Source of the DNA: Anaspis maculata
Taxonomy: Eukaryota; Arthropoda; Insecta; Coleoptera; Scraptiidae
Length of the DNA stretch: 64,000 nt
NCBI GenBank assembly: GCA_949128115.1
Contig: OX421963.1
Coordinates: 81,339,635-81,403,634 of the forward strand
Direction: 5' to 3'
Shown here: positions 34,201 through 46,200 of the stretch, in pieces
Position numbering within the stretch: position 1 is the first letter of the stretch
Layout of the letters: every line of letters begins with the position of its first letter
Translations under genes and position numbers: made by a program
Notes under the pieces: generated by a model
Told to the model about the DNA's origin: nothing
Databases searched by the model: none
What the model saw: only the letters and a program-made list of their open reading frames with translations

Positions 34201-37200
34201 AATCCGAAGCCATCATCTCCAAGATACTGTAGACCGATAAGAATCCAGTTTATTAAGGAAACTGCTGAACTAGCAAGAAATGAGGAAAAATACGTTCAGG
34301 ATCAAATTGATGGTCTAAAACCTTTTGAGAAAATTACCGCAACTAGTCATATAAAAGTGACTTCGAAATTAATTTTGACGATGGTTGATGGGAAAGTTTG
34401 TAACGCGGTAACTGGAACCAGTTCGGCTCAAAAGTGTTACTTATGTGGATTGACCCCCAAATACATGAATGATAATGGACAAAGCCTTGCAAGCAAAAAT
34501 TACCGAAGGACCAATGAAGTTCGGCCTATCAACTCTACATGCTTGGATCCGGTTTTTCGAATATTTTTTATACGTCTCGTACCGCTTGGAAATAAAGTCG
34601 TGGAAGTCGACGAGATCGGAGAAAAAGGACAGCGTGTTGAATAGGAAGAAAAGGATTCAGGTTGAATTTGCGGGAAAGATGGGGTTGAAAGTGGACAGGG
34701 TGGGAGCCGGAGGTGCCGGAACCTCAAATGATGGGAATACTGCCCGCAGATTTTTTGTTAATCCATCATTGTCGGCAGAAATTACCGGAATAAAAGAACA
34801 ATTGATATATAGGTGTTCCGTAATTTTGAGTGCAATGTCTTCTGGATACCGAATCAAAAAAGAAGAATACGCCAAAGAAACTGCCACACTACTTATTAAG
34901 GAATATCCATGGTACTATCTACCAGCAAGTGTACACAAAATATTAATACATGGGGCACTCGTAATAGATGAAGCGATTTTACCAATAGGCCAGTTATCCG
35001 AAGAGGCGCAGGAAGCTAGGAATAAAGATTCAAAGTATTACAGAGAAAAGCACACAAGAAAAATGTCCCGCGTTGCTACAATGACAGATTTGTTGAACGC
35101 TCTTCTGGTTTCTTCGGACCCTTTTATAACGAGCTTGAGGCCATTACCAAAAAAATCTTCATTGAAAATGTCTACAGATGTTTTGAACCTATTAGAAGAA
35201 CCCGAACTGCAACAGGGCGAGAACAAAGGTGAAACCACCGAGACCGGAACTGATACCGAGACCGCAACTGAGACCGAATCAGAAACTACAGGGGAAAGTG
35301 ATGATGATGACTTCGAATATGCGGATTAGGTAACTTGGAAATGTATTCAAGCTACCTAATCCTTTTTTTTATCAGTATTTTAGGATTGTACATTATACAA
35401 GTAATACACACTGCGTGGCTCTTGAATAAATCTTGATCAGCTGGAAATTGCTCTATTATTTTATGTTCAACCCTTAAATCACACCCCCGAGGATAAATGA
35501 AATTTTTCCAATATTTTTCCCATAATCATCTTGACATTTTAAGACGATCTGGTGAATTTCGAATTTTTTTGCCGTAATTTTTTTTTTCAACCCCTAAATC
35601 TCACCCCCGAAGACTGTTAAAATTTTTCCAATATTTTTCCCATAATCACCTTTACATTTTAAGACGATTTGGTGAATTTCGATTTTTTTTTGCCATTGTT
35701 TTTATTTTCAACCCTTAAATCTCACCCCCAAAGACCATCAAATTTTTTTCAATATTTTTCCCATAATCACCTTCACATTTCAAGACGATCTGCTGAGTTT
35801 CAGAATTTTGGCCGCCGACATCTGATTCTGCCCCACTGTGGAGTGTTCCAGAATTGTTTTTCCATTTTTTTTAATCGGATTGTTTATAGAGGAAGGAAAG
35901 ATTGTTCACGGAGAAGAGAAACCAGGATTGTCCACCGACGAGTTTTTTTTTTCTTGGTTTGTAACTCAGGATTGTTCCAAATGTAGAATCGTTCAGAGAT
36001 AGAAACATGGGGATCAGTTTTTTTTGCGTCGCAATCATTGTTGTTCAGGAGAGGAAACCTAGGGGGGGATTTTTTTTTTGTCAAACCATTCAGACCAAGA
36101 GTGTTCAAAGAAAGAACCGATGTTGGAAGAATGTTTCTTTTTTTGTCTTTTGTTTGAACCATTTACTGCTGAGTCTTATTGTGTTTCATGAATGACATCT
36201 TCATCGCTTGTACCTGACGTTGAAATGATTCTCCGGGAAATGGACTAGTTTTAAAACTATTGCATGTCAGCGCGCTTATAATAATACCGAGCGTTCATAA
36301 ATTAAATGGGTCAAAGGTGCCTATGAATTCAAAAACGTCTGTCGAAACTAGCGTAATCCTTTTGTAATAAATTTGTCAAACTTTGACAAGTTACGTCCCA
36401 TATTATTGATCTCTGATCTGCCACAAGTGCACGAGAATACTTCAAGCTCGGAAATACTCCTCGATCATGTAGGTTTTGTGCCCTGCCGTGAAAACCACAT
36501 TTAAAATGTTCCGAAAACGAAAACTGCGACTGGTTTGACAAATGGACCTATTTCTTTTTCACGCCCCTTTTGCCTCCTATCGCCGCTCATTGGCTAGATT
36601 TGCCTCACAATCTCCCGTAGCAACTCTGTCAGTGCCACTGACTTTCTCCTTGTCATTACCCCCGACAACGATATGTTACAATTTGTCATCAGTTGTCAGT
36701 AGAACAGAACCAAAAGTCTTGCCACGCTTCAACCTGCAACCTACAGACTCGACAACGCTTTACTTCTTTACAAGAGTGTAGTGCAAGCATCAAATAAAGG
36801 GGAACCAGCGTGATAAGGGGTTGAAGTATAGTGTGAAAGGATATTTTGAAGACGTACTTGTGAATAACCTGGAGGTAAAAGCGGAGTGCTACAGGAGCCA
36901 GAAAAAGAAACAAGCTTCTCAAGAAAATGTCCGGAACAGCATTTGTTTTCAGCGTCATCTTTGTACCTATCACTGGATGAATAGAAATCTTCCACTCTGA
37001 AGTGCCGTGAGCACACCAAAACTGAAGCAAAATATTGAGGTTTTGTTGTGAAGTTGTAGTGGGTAATCGCCAAATAGGAAGGTGAGATAGCATTCCTAGC
37101 ACTTTGAACGGTAATTTGGGTGACCCCGCTTTTGGCTTTGTGCAACTTGTAAAACAGCTGAAATTGTTTCGTTCGCTTTCAAATTCTTCCTGGTGCCGGT

Positions 37201-40200
37201 GTCTTCCAGTGGCGGCCATCCATTTATTTCGCTTATTTTCGTCGGCAGGAAAACCGTAGAACGAAACATTTGAGGGAAATATTCCCTTGGACTTGTGCGG
37301 ACAACTTTTCACACAATATACGAGCATTTTTCGAATTATTCGATCAGTGTAGCGACACGACACAGGTTGCAGTCATAAGTGACAGTGACAATTCTAATTC
37401 ATTGTGACAGTATCGCCTTCCTCGAATTTCGCGCCTAATAATTGAAGGCCTTTAATTGGCCAGGGGTGTGGCTTAAAATTGTTCATCCTTGTCTGAACGT
37501 CTCTGTTCCCCATAAGAAATAGGTCTATTACTAGCCCAGGCATTTTAGATCAAAATTGACCAAAACCTGGAAAAAAATAACGTAAGTCTGAAAATTGGTG
37601 GAACGCTTCCACTTCAACCCCTTAACCACATACTGAAAGTCCTAAAAAATCCTATGTCCGCTTCATCGGTTTTTGGCGGCAAAAAGGTGTAAGTGACAAT
37701 TATTCAGAAACTATCTATTAGAATACGCAATGAAGCTTCGATACAGCTGAAAATTGCTGAAAATGGTCTCCTCGGCCAGTTGAACAACATATTGAAAGTC
37801 CCAAAAAAAATCCTATATTTCTTCGCCGTTTCTTAGCGGCAAAAAGGTATAAGTGACATTGCTTTGCAAACTGATAATTAAATCACGCGTTGAACTTTCA
37901 ATATAGCTGAAAATTGCTGAAAATGGTCTCCTCGGCCAGTTGAACAACATGTTGAAAGTCCTAAGAAATGTCCTATGTCCGCTTCATACTTTTTTTTCAG
38001 CGGCAAAAAGGTATAAGAGACGTTGTTTTAAAAACTATCCAATTAAACACGCGGTCAAGTTTTAATACAGCTGAAAATTGCCGGAATAGGTCTTCTCGGT
38101 CAGCTTAACAGTATATTGAAAGTCCTAAAAAATACTATATCCACTTCATCGGTTTTTGGCAGCAAAAAGGTTCGAGTGACATTATTTTGGAAACTATTTA
38201 TTAAAGCATGAATTGAAGTTTCAGCACAGCTGAAAGTTGCTGAAAAATAGCATCCTTTGTTTGTTGAATAACATACTAAAAGCCCTGACAAATCCCATGC
38301 CCGCTTCATGTTTTTTGGCGGCAAAAATGTACCGTATGTTCGTTAAAATGATGAATTAGGGCAGCTTCGAAACGTATGTCCAAAATGTATTCTATGACGA
38401 CGGCTCATCATGTTGACATCAAATTTGAGTGATTATTGATAAATTCACGACATATGTTTCTACTCCCATAGCCTGCCCTAATTCATGATTTCAACGAACA
38501 TACGGTATAAGTGACGCTATATTGTGAACTATTTTTTTGAAATACGGGTTAAAGTTTTAGTACAGCTGAAAATTGCTAAAAATGGTCTCCTTTGTTAGTC
38601 GACTGTACTAGTCCGAGTAGACTATTTTCAGCAATTTTCAACTGTATTGCAGCTTCAACACATATTTTGAACAATAGTTTCAAGAAATGATCTTATACCT
38701 TTTTGCCGCCAAAAGACGATAAAGCGGACATAGGATTTCTTGGGACTTTCAGTATAGTGCTCACATGATCGAGGAAACCAGTTCCAGCAATTTCCACATG
38801 AATTGGAACTTCAACGCCTATTTCAATAAATAATAGTTTCCAAAACAATGTCAGTTATACCTTTTTTCCGCCAAAAAAACAATGACGCAAACAGGGATTT
38901 TCCTAGTATTTTGTAGTGTGTTGTTCAACTGACCTATGAGACCATTTTCAGCAATTTTCAGCTGTATCGAAACTTCAACCCGTATTTTAATGAATAGTAC
39001 AATACAAATACAATACGATATAATACAAAAGAAAATTTCACTTATTACACCTTTCTGCCGCCAGAAACTAATGAAGCGGAGAGAAGCTTTTTTAGGACTT
39101 TCAATATGTTACTCAACTAATCAAAGAGACCATTTTCAGCAATTTTCAGCTGTATCGAATCTTGACCGCCTGTTTGATTGAACAGTTTCCAAAATAATGT
39201 CACTTACACCTTTTTGCCGCCAAAAAACAATGAAGCGGACATAGGATTTCCTAGGACTATCAGTATGCTGCTCAACTGACCGAAGAGACTTGATATTTTC
39301 ACCTGTATCAAAACTTCAACCCGTATTTTATTGAATAGTAACAAAAAAATGTCACTTATACCTTTCTGCCGCCAAAAAACAATGAAACGGACAGAGGATT
39401 TTTGGGGACTTATAGTAAGTTTTTCAACTGACAAAGAAGACCAGTTTTAGCAATTTTCAGCTGTACTGAAACTCCAACTTGTGTTTCAATAAATAGTTTC
39501 CAAAATAATGTCATTTGAACCTTTTTGCCGCCAAAAACCAATGAAGCGGAGGGAGGATTTTTCAAGACTTTCAATATGTTGTTCAACAGACCGAGAAGAT
39601 CATTTTCGGAAGTTTTCAGTTGTATTGAAACTTCAACGCGTATTTTAATGAATAGTTTCTAAAATAATGTCACTTACACCTTTTTGCCGCCAAAAACCGA
39701 TGAAGCGGACATAGGATTTTCTAGGACTTTCAGTATGTGGTTAAGGGGTTAAAGTGGGAGCGTTCCACCAATTTTCAGACTTACGTTATTTTTTTCCAGG
39801 TCAAAACCTAAAATGCCTGGGCTATACGATAACCAAAAAATTACAGACATCAAATGAACGATGCTAGTTCCGACAGATGTTTTTAAAGTCACAGGCACCC
39901 TTGACCCATTTAATTAATGAACGCTCGGTACATTTTAATATGGTAAAATAAGGCGAACCCCACATGTAACCAACAATACACCCTACTCCACTATGAGTAA
40001 TTGCTGCAGTGCCGTGCAACAAATAAAACCATGGTAAAAATGTACGGTGTCATACGGGAAAATTGGGAAAATCTCTGCAAGAATCTTATGACAATCAATC
40101 AATCAATTTCAATTTTCAGGCAATATATGTCCGTGGTACTTGAGCAGCTGAGAAAACCTTATACCGGTTACTGTTACTGCCGAGGCACGTGCAAATTTTT

Positions 40201-43200
40201 TTATTGGAAACATGTATCGGAACAGTCACTTTTACCCTGTGGAACTGTTGTCAACTCCACGCAAATATTACTGCATTTTGGCTGAAGGATGTGCCCTGAA
40301 GGATACAAGTGTCCCATAATTTATTATCGCAAAATGACTCTAGATTTCTCGATTATTGATATTATGACGGCCCTGAAATTATTTTTGTTTTTTTTTTAAT
40401 TCTGCAGATGGCCTTCAAACTTCAACTTGCAGCTTACAACTTTCTGGCACTCTCATGCGTGGGAGCTCTTCACATCAAGTGGGTAGGGTTCCCTTTGCGG
40501 TACCATATTCTGGGGCGCCCTGTATCAGACGAGCATGGATGGAACAAAAGAATTTACCGTCTCGGAGTTTTTGTTCAGTCCGTATCAGATCTCTGACTCT
40601 GATGATTTTGGCGGCCAAATGTTCGAGCGTGGCGCTCATTTTGGGGTCCATGTTGCCGTCGGCGTCGTCGCCGTCGGCATGTTTGGCGTGTTCGGAGCTG
40701 CCATTCGATAGGAACGAAGCGAACTGATCCGCAGACGTGTCGGTTTCGGCCATGTCCGTGTCATCGAAGCAGACCATATTGTGACCGGAACCGCCGCCGA
40801 CGCCGCCGCCGCCACCGCTCCCGCCGCCTCCACCACTGTCTTCCATGTCTGACGTCGTCGTCGTCGTCGCCACCGTCCGATTTGAAGCCGCGGCGGCGGC
40901 GGCGGGGGTGCTTGCCGTGGGCGAACGGTGCCTGGAAGGCCGGTGCGAGGAAGAGTGCGTCACTTGCGGCCCATCTTGAGACTGGAAGGAACAAGAAAAA
41001 CAGTAATTAAATATCATTCAGTTGGGTGCCCTTATCAAATGTTGTCGAATTTACTACACACTTGTTTCCGACCCTTCGTAATTTTTTTTGTGAAGCACGA
41101 GCCCGACTGTGACCCACAATAATTGAACGAGAAACGAGAATAGTGGGATATCGGGTAGAGTTTTCAATTCCTCATGCACCAGTCTTGATTCACATAGCCA
41201 CACACAGGTACTTACCTACAACAACCGAAACACAATTCCTCCAGTTTTTTCTCTTAGTCATTCCGACAACAATAACCCGGAAATTAGGGCCACTTATCCG
41301 ATGCAAAGCTAGCAGTATGTAGTAGATAAGTGTTCGTTGTGTATAACAATAGGTTACACTGTAACAGTAATTATCTGAATAGGTAGGTACACACATGGTG
41401 AGTAACTTCAAGTTGTAATTATTATTTTATAAGAAACATATTTTTTCCACGATTTCTATCGAAGGTGGCATTTTCCTCTCGCATGAATGTCGCTAAGAAG
41501 TGAGTTCTACTCTCGATTTTACTCCACAGAGTGTCCATTCTCAAACTTTCTACCCCAGATTTCTCGCCATAATTTTCTTTTTCAGGAAAAACCATCCAGA
41601 ACGAATTTTAAACTACTTAGATGTTGAGATCGGTCTTGAAAATTTCTTTAGAAAATTTTACTTTTGTTTTTTGCATTCTGTCAATTAACTTTGAAAAAAG
41701 TTGAATTTTGAGTGTCATAATATCTTTGTCATGGAGCCAAATTTCGGAGAACAAATTGCACAGGAGGTCTTTACATCAAATGTTAGGTTTATGGACTTTT
41801 TTTCTGATATCATGTCCATGAGATCCTATACAATGGAATGATGATTGGCTTCAGAGCAAAAGAAACCTCTTCGACACTGACAGATGCGCAATAGTCAATA
41901 GTACCTTCAATTTGCAATTTGCTTTCGTTTTGGGGCTTCCCGGGACAAGTTTTTGTCGACCCTGAATGGGCCGCCGTCAAGATAACTTAGATTTTAGATT
42001 TGCGGCCGCCCCGTGCTCTTTTGATGTCTACATGACGGTAACACAGTTCTGCGTCCCCCTAGTCGCACTTCCACGTATGACAAGTCAGTTTTCCAAGATT
42101 TTAATATCAATTTGATAAGAAATATAACTTTACTTCCAGAGAAGTCAGTTTCACACCAGGTGAAAAGGCGGCACAAGTACAAGTGCCGCCTTTTCACCAA
42201 GTAGTAGGTTCAAGTACAAGTGAACCTACTAGTGGTTCACTTGTACTGTGACTCTGGTTGGCTGGACAAATTTTCTACTTTAGCATTGTAGGCTTGCCGC
42301 CTTTTTATCTGGTGTGAAACTGACTTCTCTGGAAGTAAAGTTATATTTCTTATCAAATTGATATTAATCTACTCATTGTTCGACTGAATTCATTCTAAAT
42401 CAATTTTTTAGCTTGTATGTAGACAAAAAGTTCTACAAAAGGGTCTGGCTGAAGAGAAATTGGTACCTGACAATATTGTTACTGCGTGCTACTATAACAT
42501 ACACGTCAACAATTACTTGCGCTTGGATAATCGCCGATACTACTCGCTCTTATCGCTTTGAATTGAATACTAGCCCGTATGCCGAGGATCAGTCCTTTAT
42601 ACAGGGTGGTCCGGGTTTTAGTATAAAAATTTTTAGGGTCAATTACAGTTAAATCACAATAACAATTACAATTACAATTTACAGGGTTCATCAATTAGAT
42701 CGACCGGATTGTCCGAGAACGTGATGCGTCGAGGTCAGCTATAGCACGAGGCAATGCATTAAAACTTTCCATTTTATTTTATTCGACAATCACGTCAGTT
42801 TGTACTGGCAATAATTTCAATTGTCTGGATTTCGTTTTGGGCGTTCACTACTGTGTAGGTTTGTATGTGATATGTAGCTTCTTGTGACATTGGAATAACC
42901 TTCCGAAACAAGGCAAAAGTGCGAGCTGTCAGTTTCCATCTCGGTTTGCGGTTCCAACAATCAAGAAGGTTTTACTTGTTTATTTGTCGGTCGCGACCAA
43001 ATCGAAAGTATATTATTTTATTCATAAAATTGGTAATAATTCACTTACCGATCTTTCAGGAGTCACAGTAATGAATCAATCACGAAACAGATCGTGAATA
43101 AAAAGGAGCACCTGCTAAGAATGTTTTGATTGACACGCAAAAACTTGCAAAACTCTCGTCTTCTACAATAAATATGCTTGAAAAGGGTTGACTGGCATTT

Positions 43201-46200
43201 ACTGTCGCGTAGAAACATTTCATAATAATGTTCTGGATTCTGCGATTTCTGGGACGGACGAAGGCATGAAAAATTCAATGCAAAACTTTTACTTTTATTG
43301 TTAGTGGTTGGAGATTCCAACAAAAACAATAATTATGGAAATGAGCAGGCATCACGAAGCGAGATGTGAGCAAGTCCTGAGACTGAAGGTCTTACATCGT
43401 CTGATTATTAGTGAATATTGGATACTATTAAGAAAAGGCCAAAATTTACCTCCTCCTGGAGACTTCTCCTTTGGCATAATTCCAGGAATGAAAAACGATT
43501 CTCACATAATTTTTCACGCAGGTTTCGACAAAATTTTTTAATGGTACATCGCTTACAGGGTGCGACATCGAAAAATTTTTTTCAAATCGTACACCCTGTA
43601 TTTTAACATGGAAATCGATTCCGTTTTTCATCCTGATTACAAATATATATCACACTTCGTGGGTTAGTCAACAAAATGCCTGTGAAAAAGTTCATAAATT
43701 TTGGTCCTTTTTTGAAAATTTCAAACTTGTCTTATGGACCGGAAGCCCCCAAAAATATTGTCTTACGACCAGATTTTCGATCAAGGGGGGTTCCCACACA
43801 AAATCCAGTTGGTTTCATTCATGTACCTTATGACGTAAATTTTTGGCCATTTTTTCGAAAATCGCCAGGCTCATACCAGCCTAAAGCCCCCGGTCTGACA
43901 TGTAAAACAAAGCAATTTTTAACAACCCTATCAACGCACATTAGACCCACAGGGTTAAAATCATGTACCTTATGACGTAAGTTTTGAGGCACCAGCTCCC
44001 TGTCCATAATGGAAATTTGTCAATTGACGAAATGTGTCAGAAAACGGAACAACTGAATGAATAATGACTTGTGCGAACGCTTTTGACCGTACAATTCAAA
44101 TTCGAACGTCATCAAATTGGTGTGTCAGGCGAATCGTAGACAAACATTAAAAAAAAAACAAGACAAACGCACGCCAACCTAGGGATGTTCGAATTTGATC
44201 TCACTTCACACGCTTTTGGATTAAAGATTTTCCATTCAATTCAACATTAAACATACCAAATTCGGCATCAACCACTGGTGATTGTAGTAAATAACGTGTG
44301 CCATGTCCGTGTTGGGAAGGCTGCACACCCTTCGATCACGATTCATTTTACAATCAGGTATTATTCAAAACACACCCAACAATTCCGTTTCGAGTTGTAG
44401 GCACAGAAAAATCTAATCACTTCATCACCGCCACAACACGAATGGAAGATACTCTGTGACTAAAGTTAAAATCCATGTATGAGCACTAATCGTTCCCTAA
44501 TTTTCACGATCGTAACCGATATAATAATTATACGCAAAAATAAACATTAGTCACTAGCACAAACATCTAGTGCAGTATATTGCCAATTGGAAATTGATGA
44601 GTATCCAGACAAAATATAATAATTATGTACTATGTAGACGAAAACACAAACATAAAATCGGTCAATCTGCACTGGACGTGGTTGAGGAGCTTCAGAAATT
44701 TCCGGCCCACACGAAACGTGCGCTCTCATACACACGTGAATTTATTTATTACACATTTTACGTAATTTTCGAAGGTTTATTGCTTCAAATTAGTGGTGGT
44801 GTATACAGTGGTGTATTCGAGTACACAGGTTACTCTACACTGGAGGATCACAGACGAATATGTGCAATAAACACACAAACATGCAGAAATTACTGCGATT
44901 TGCTTCGGATGTGAAAAGATAATGAAAAGAAAAGCGACAAATTATGGGTATGAGTGAAGGATTCTAAACCGTAATTTCCTGGGAATCTGTGGTCGAAGTG
45001 AAGCAACGTTTTAGGTGAGTATTCTACAAGAGAAATGTCGCAAGCGTGATGAATTGAAACCAATATTAAATTTCAAAACCTATACAGAAGAAATTGACAC
45101 TACTTACTATCCGCGACACCCCTCTGCCAGCGTGGATACCTCGAGAATAAGATGTACCCTTATTGAGGTGGGAGGTTGTACAGGTTTTGTGGGGTGCCTT
45201 CTTGGCGATCATAGGTCTTTTGACAAATTCAAGTTTGTTAGCTTTGTTATTTAATTCCACATGACAACTCACTTCTGCCGAAAATCATTTGAGCCATGTG
45301 CGTCCATGTGGGGGAAGCCATGTCGTTGGGATTGACAGATCGTTGTTCCTTGACAGTTGAAATTTGTACTGTCTACTTTAGATTTTTTAATGGGTTACAG
45401 GTCGTGTAATTGGAGAATGAAAACGCGGGTTGGTTTGTGTATTTGTGAGGCGGCGGTCGACAGATCTGTCTAGCCCCGTGGAGGCGCCGCTTCATGGACG
45501 GCGGAGATTTCTGCTCGGGTTGCAAGGGTTTACGTCCCGACGCACCCATGTACATTGCGAGCTATTTGGGAAAACTAAACTTGCTTCTACAGTTCCTAGG
45601 ATGTCTCCTTCAAATTTCAACAGTGAGTTTTCTTCCCAAAACATAGTAATAAGGTCGTAATTTGAATTCAGAAAGTGACAGATTTGACAAGTGTTTCCAT
45701 TCATGTGCTCGCTACTGTACATTGAAGAGCACCAAATTTCGTATATCAAAGTTTTCACTATTCCAAAAAAAATTACTCGGCAAAACACAATACATAAAGC
45801 AAGACCTTGACGCTTTCCTCGGAATAACAAAAAAAAATTATGTACGAGATTCCGTGCTATTGACTGTACTGAAGAGGCCATTCAGGCTTCACAGCGACAC
45901 CAACTTTATGTGGTTTTGGCGGTTGACTGCGACTCTTTAGTTGGTCGAAGATATTCGAATGGTTCTCAACGACTAGCTGCCAGAATAACGAACAGGCGGA
46001 ACAGACGCCGACCGCCGCCTCACAAATACACAACCCACCCGCACTTGCGCCGGTCAATCAAGTGGCGCAGAACCCGTTAGGAAAAGCTAAAGGAGCTTCG
46101 GGCATACAGTGCAAACTTCAACTGTCAAAAAACAACAATATGTCAGTCTCAAACCAAACTCCCAATGGCATAGTTTTCCGTACATGACGGAAATGAAAGA

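Larger units (their letters stand above)
32327..35840 (+). mobile_element. complete Transib (RAG1-like) DNA transposon
   Basis: Both termini begin CACAGTGGG. The terminal inverted repeats of about 45 bp share the heptamer, then GTCG-CGGCCAAAATTC. The flanks GAGTG at 32322-32326 and GAGTG at 35841-35845 are a perfect 5-bp target duplication, as Transib makes. Inside lie a candidate 5' UTR intron (32671-33091), a transposase gene with two frameshifts (33119-35329) and three 122-bp tandem subterminal units (about 35464-35829). The 3,514-bp length fits an autonomous Transib. CACAGTG is also the consensus heptamer of V(D)J recombination signals, in line with the known common origin of RAG1 and Transib. 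It sits in TMCC intron 2, opposite to the gene. Confidence 0.93.
36287..39928. mobile_element. 3.6-kb fold-back element with tandem-repeat arms, TA-flanked
   Basis: The ends are CCGAGCGTTCAT and its complement, with TA directly outside both (36285-36286 and 39929-39930). The terminal inverted repeats run about 70 bp (36287-36355 and 39868-39928). Inner arms (37535-38590 and 38600-39835) are arrays of a roughly 160-bp unit bearing GGCGGCAAAAAGGT, ACATTRTTTTGGAAAC and CAGCTGAAAATTGCTGAAAAT, in opposite orientations. An extra 1.17 kb (36358-37530) in the left arm has no counterpart on the right and contains a THAP-domain fragment. A further TA-flanked element is nested at 38332-38505. Confidence 0.75.
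30989..40557 (-). other. TMCC intron 2 (Transib and fold-back cluster)
   Basis: A 9.6-kb intron. It contains a long hairpin element (31595-32055), a complete Transib transposon (32327-35840) inside a short low-order repeat, and a 3.6-kb inverted array with a THAP fragment (36287-39928). In 30989-31594 only a short ATCGAAATATTTCGCA pair was noticed (31284 and 31482), and in 39931-40557 nothing was recognised. Confidence 0.75.

Noticed and set aside
40001..40285. 94-codon frame with several Cys
   Set aside because: No zinc-finger spacing or family match; it lies in an intron with no supporting signals.
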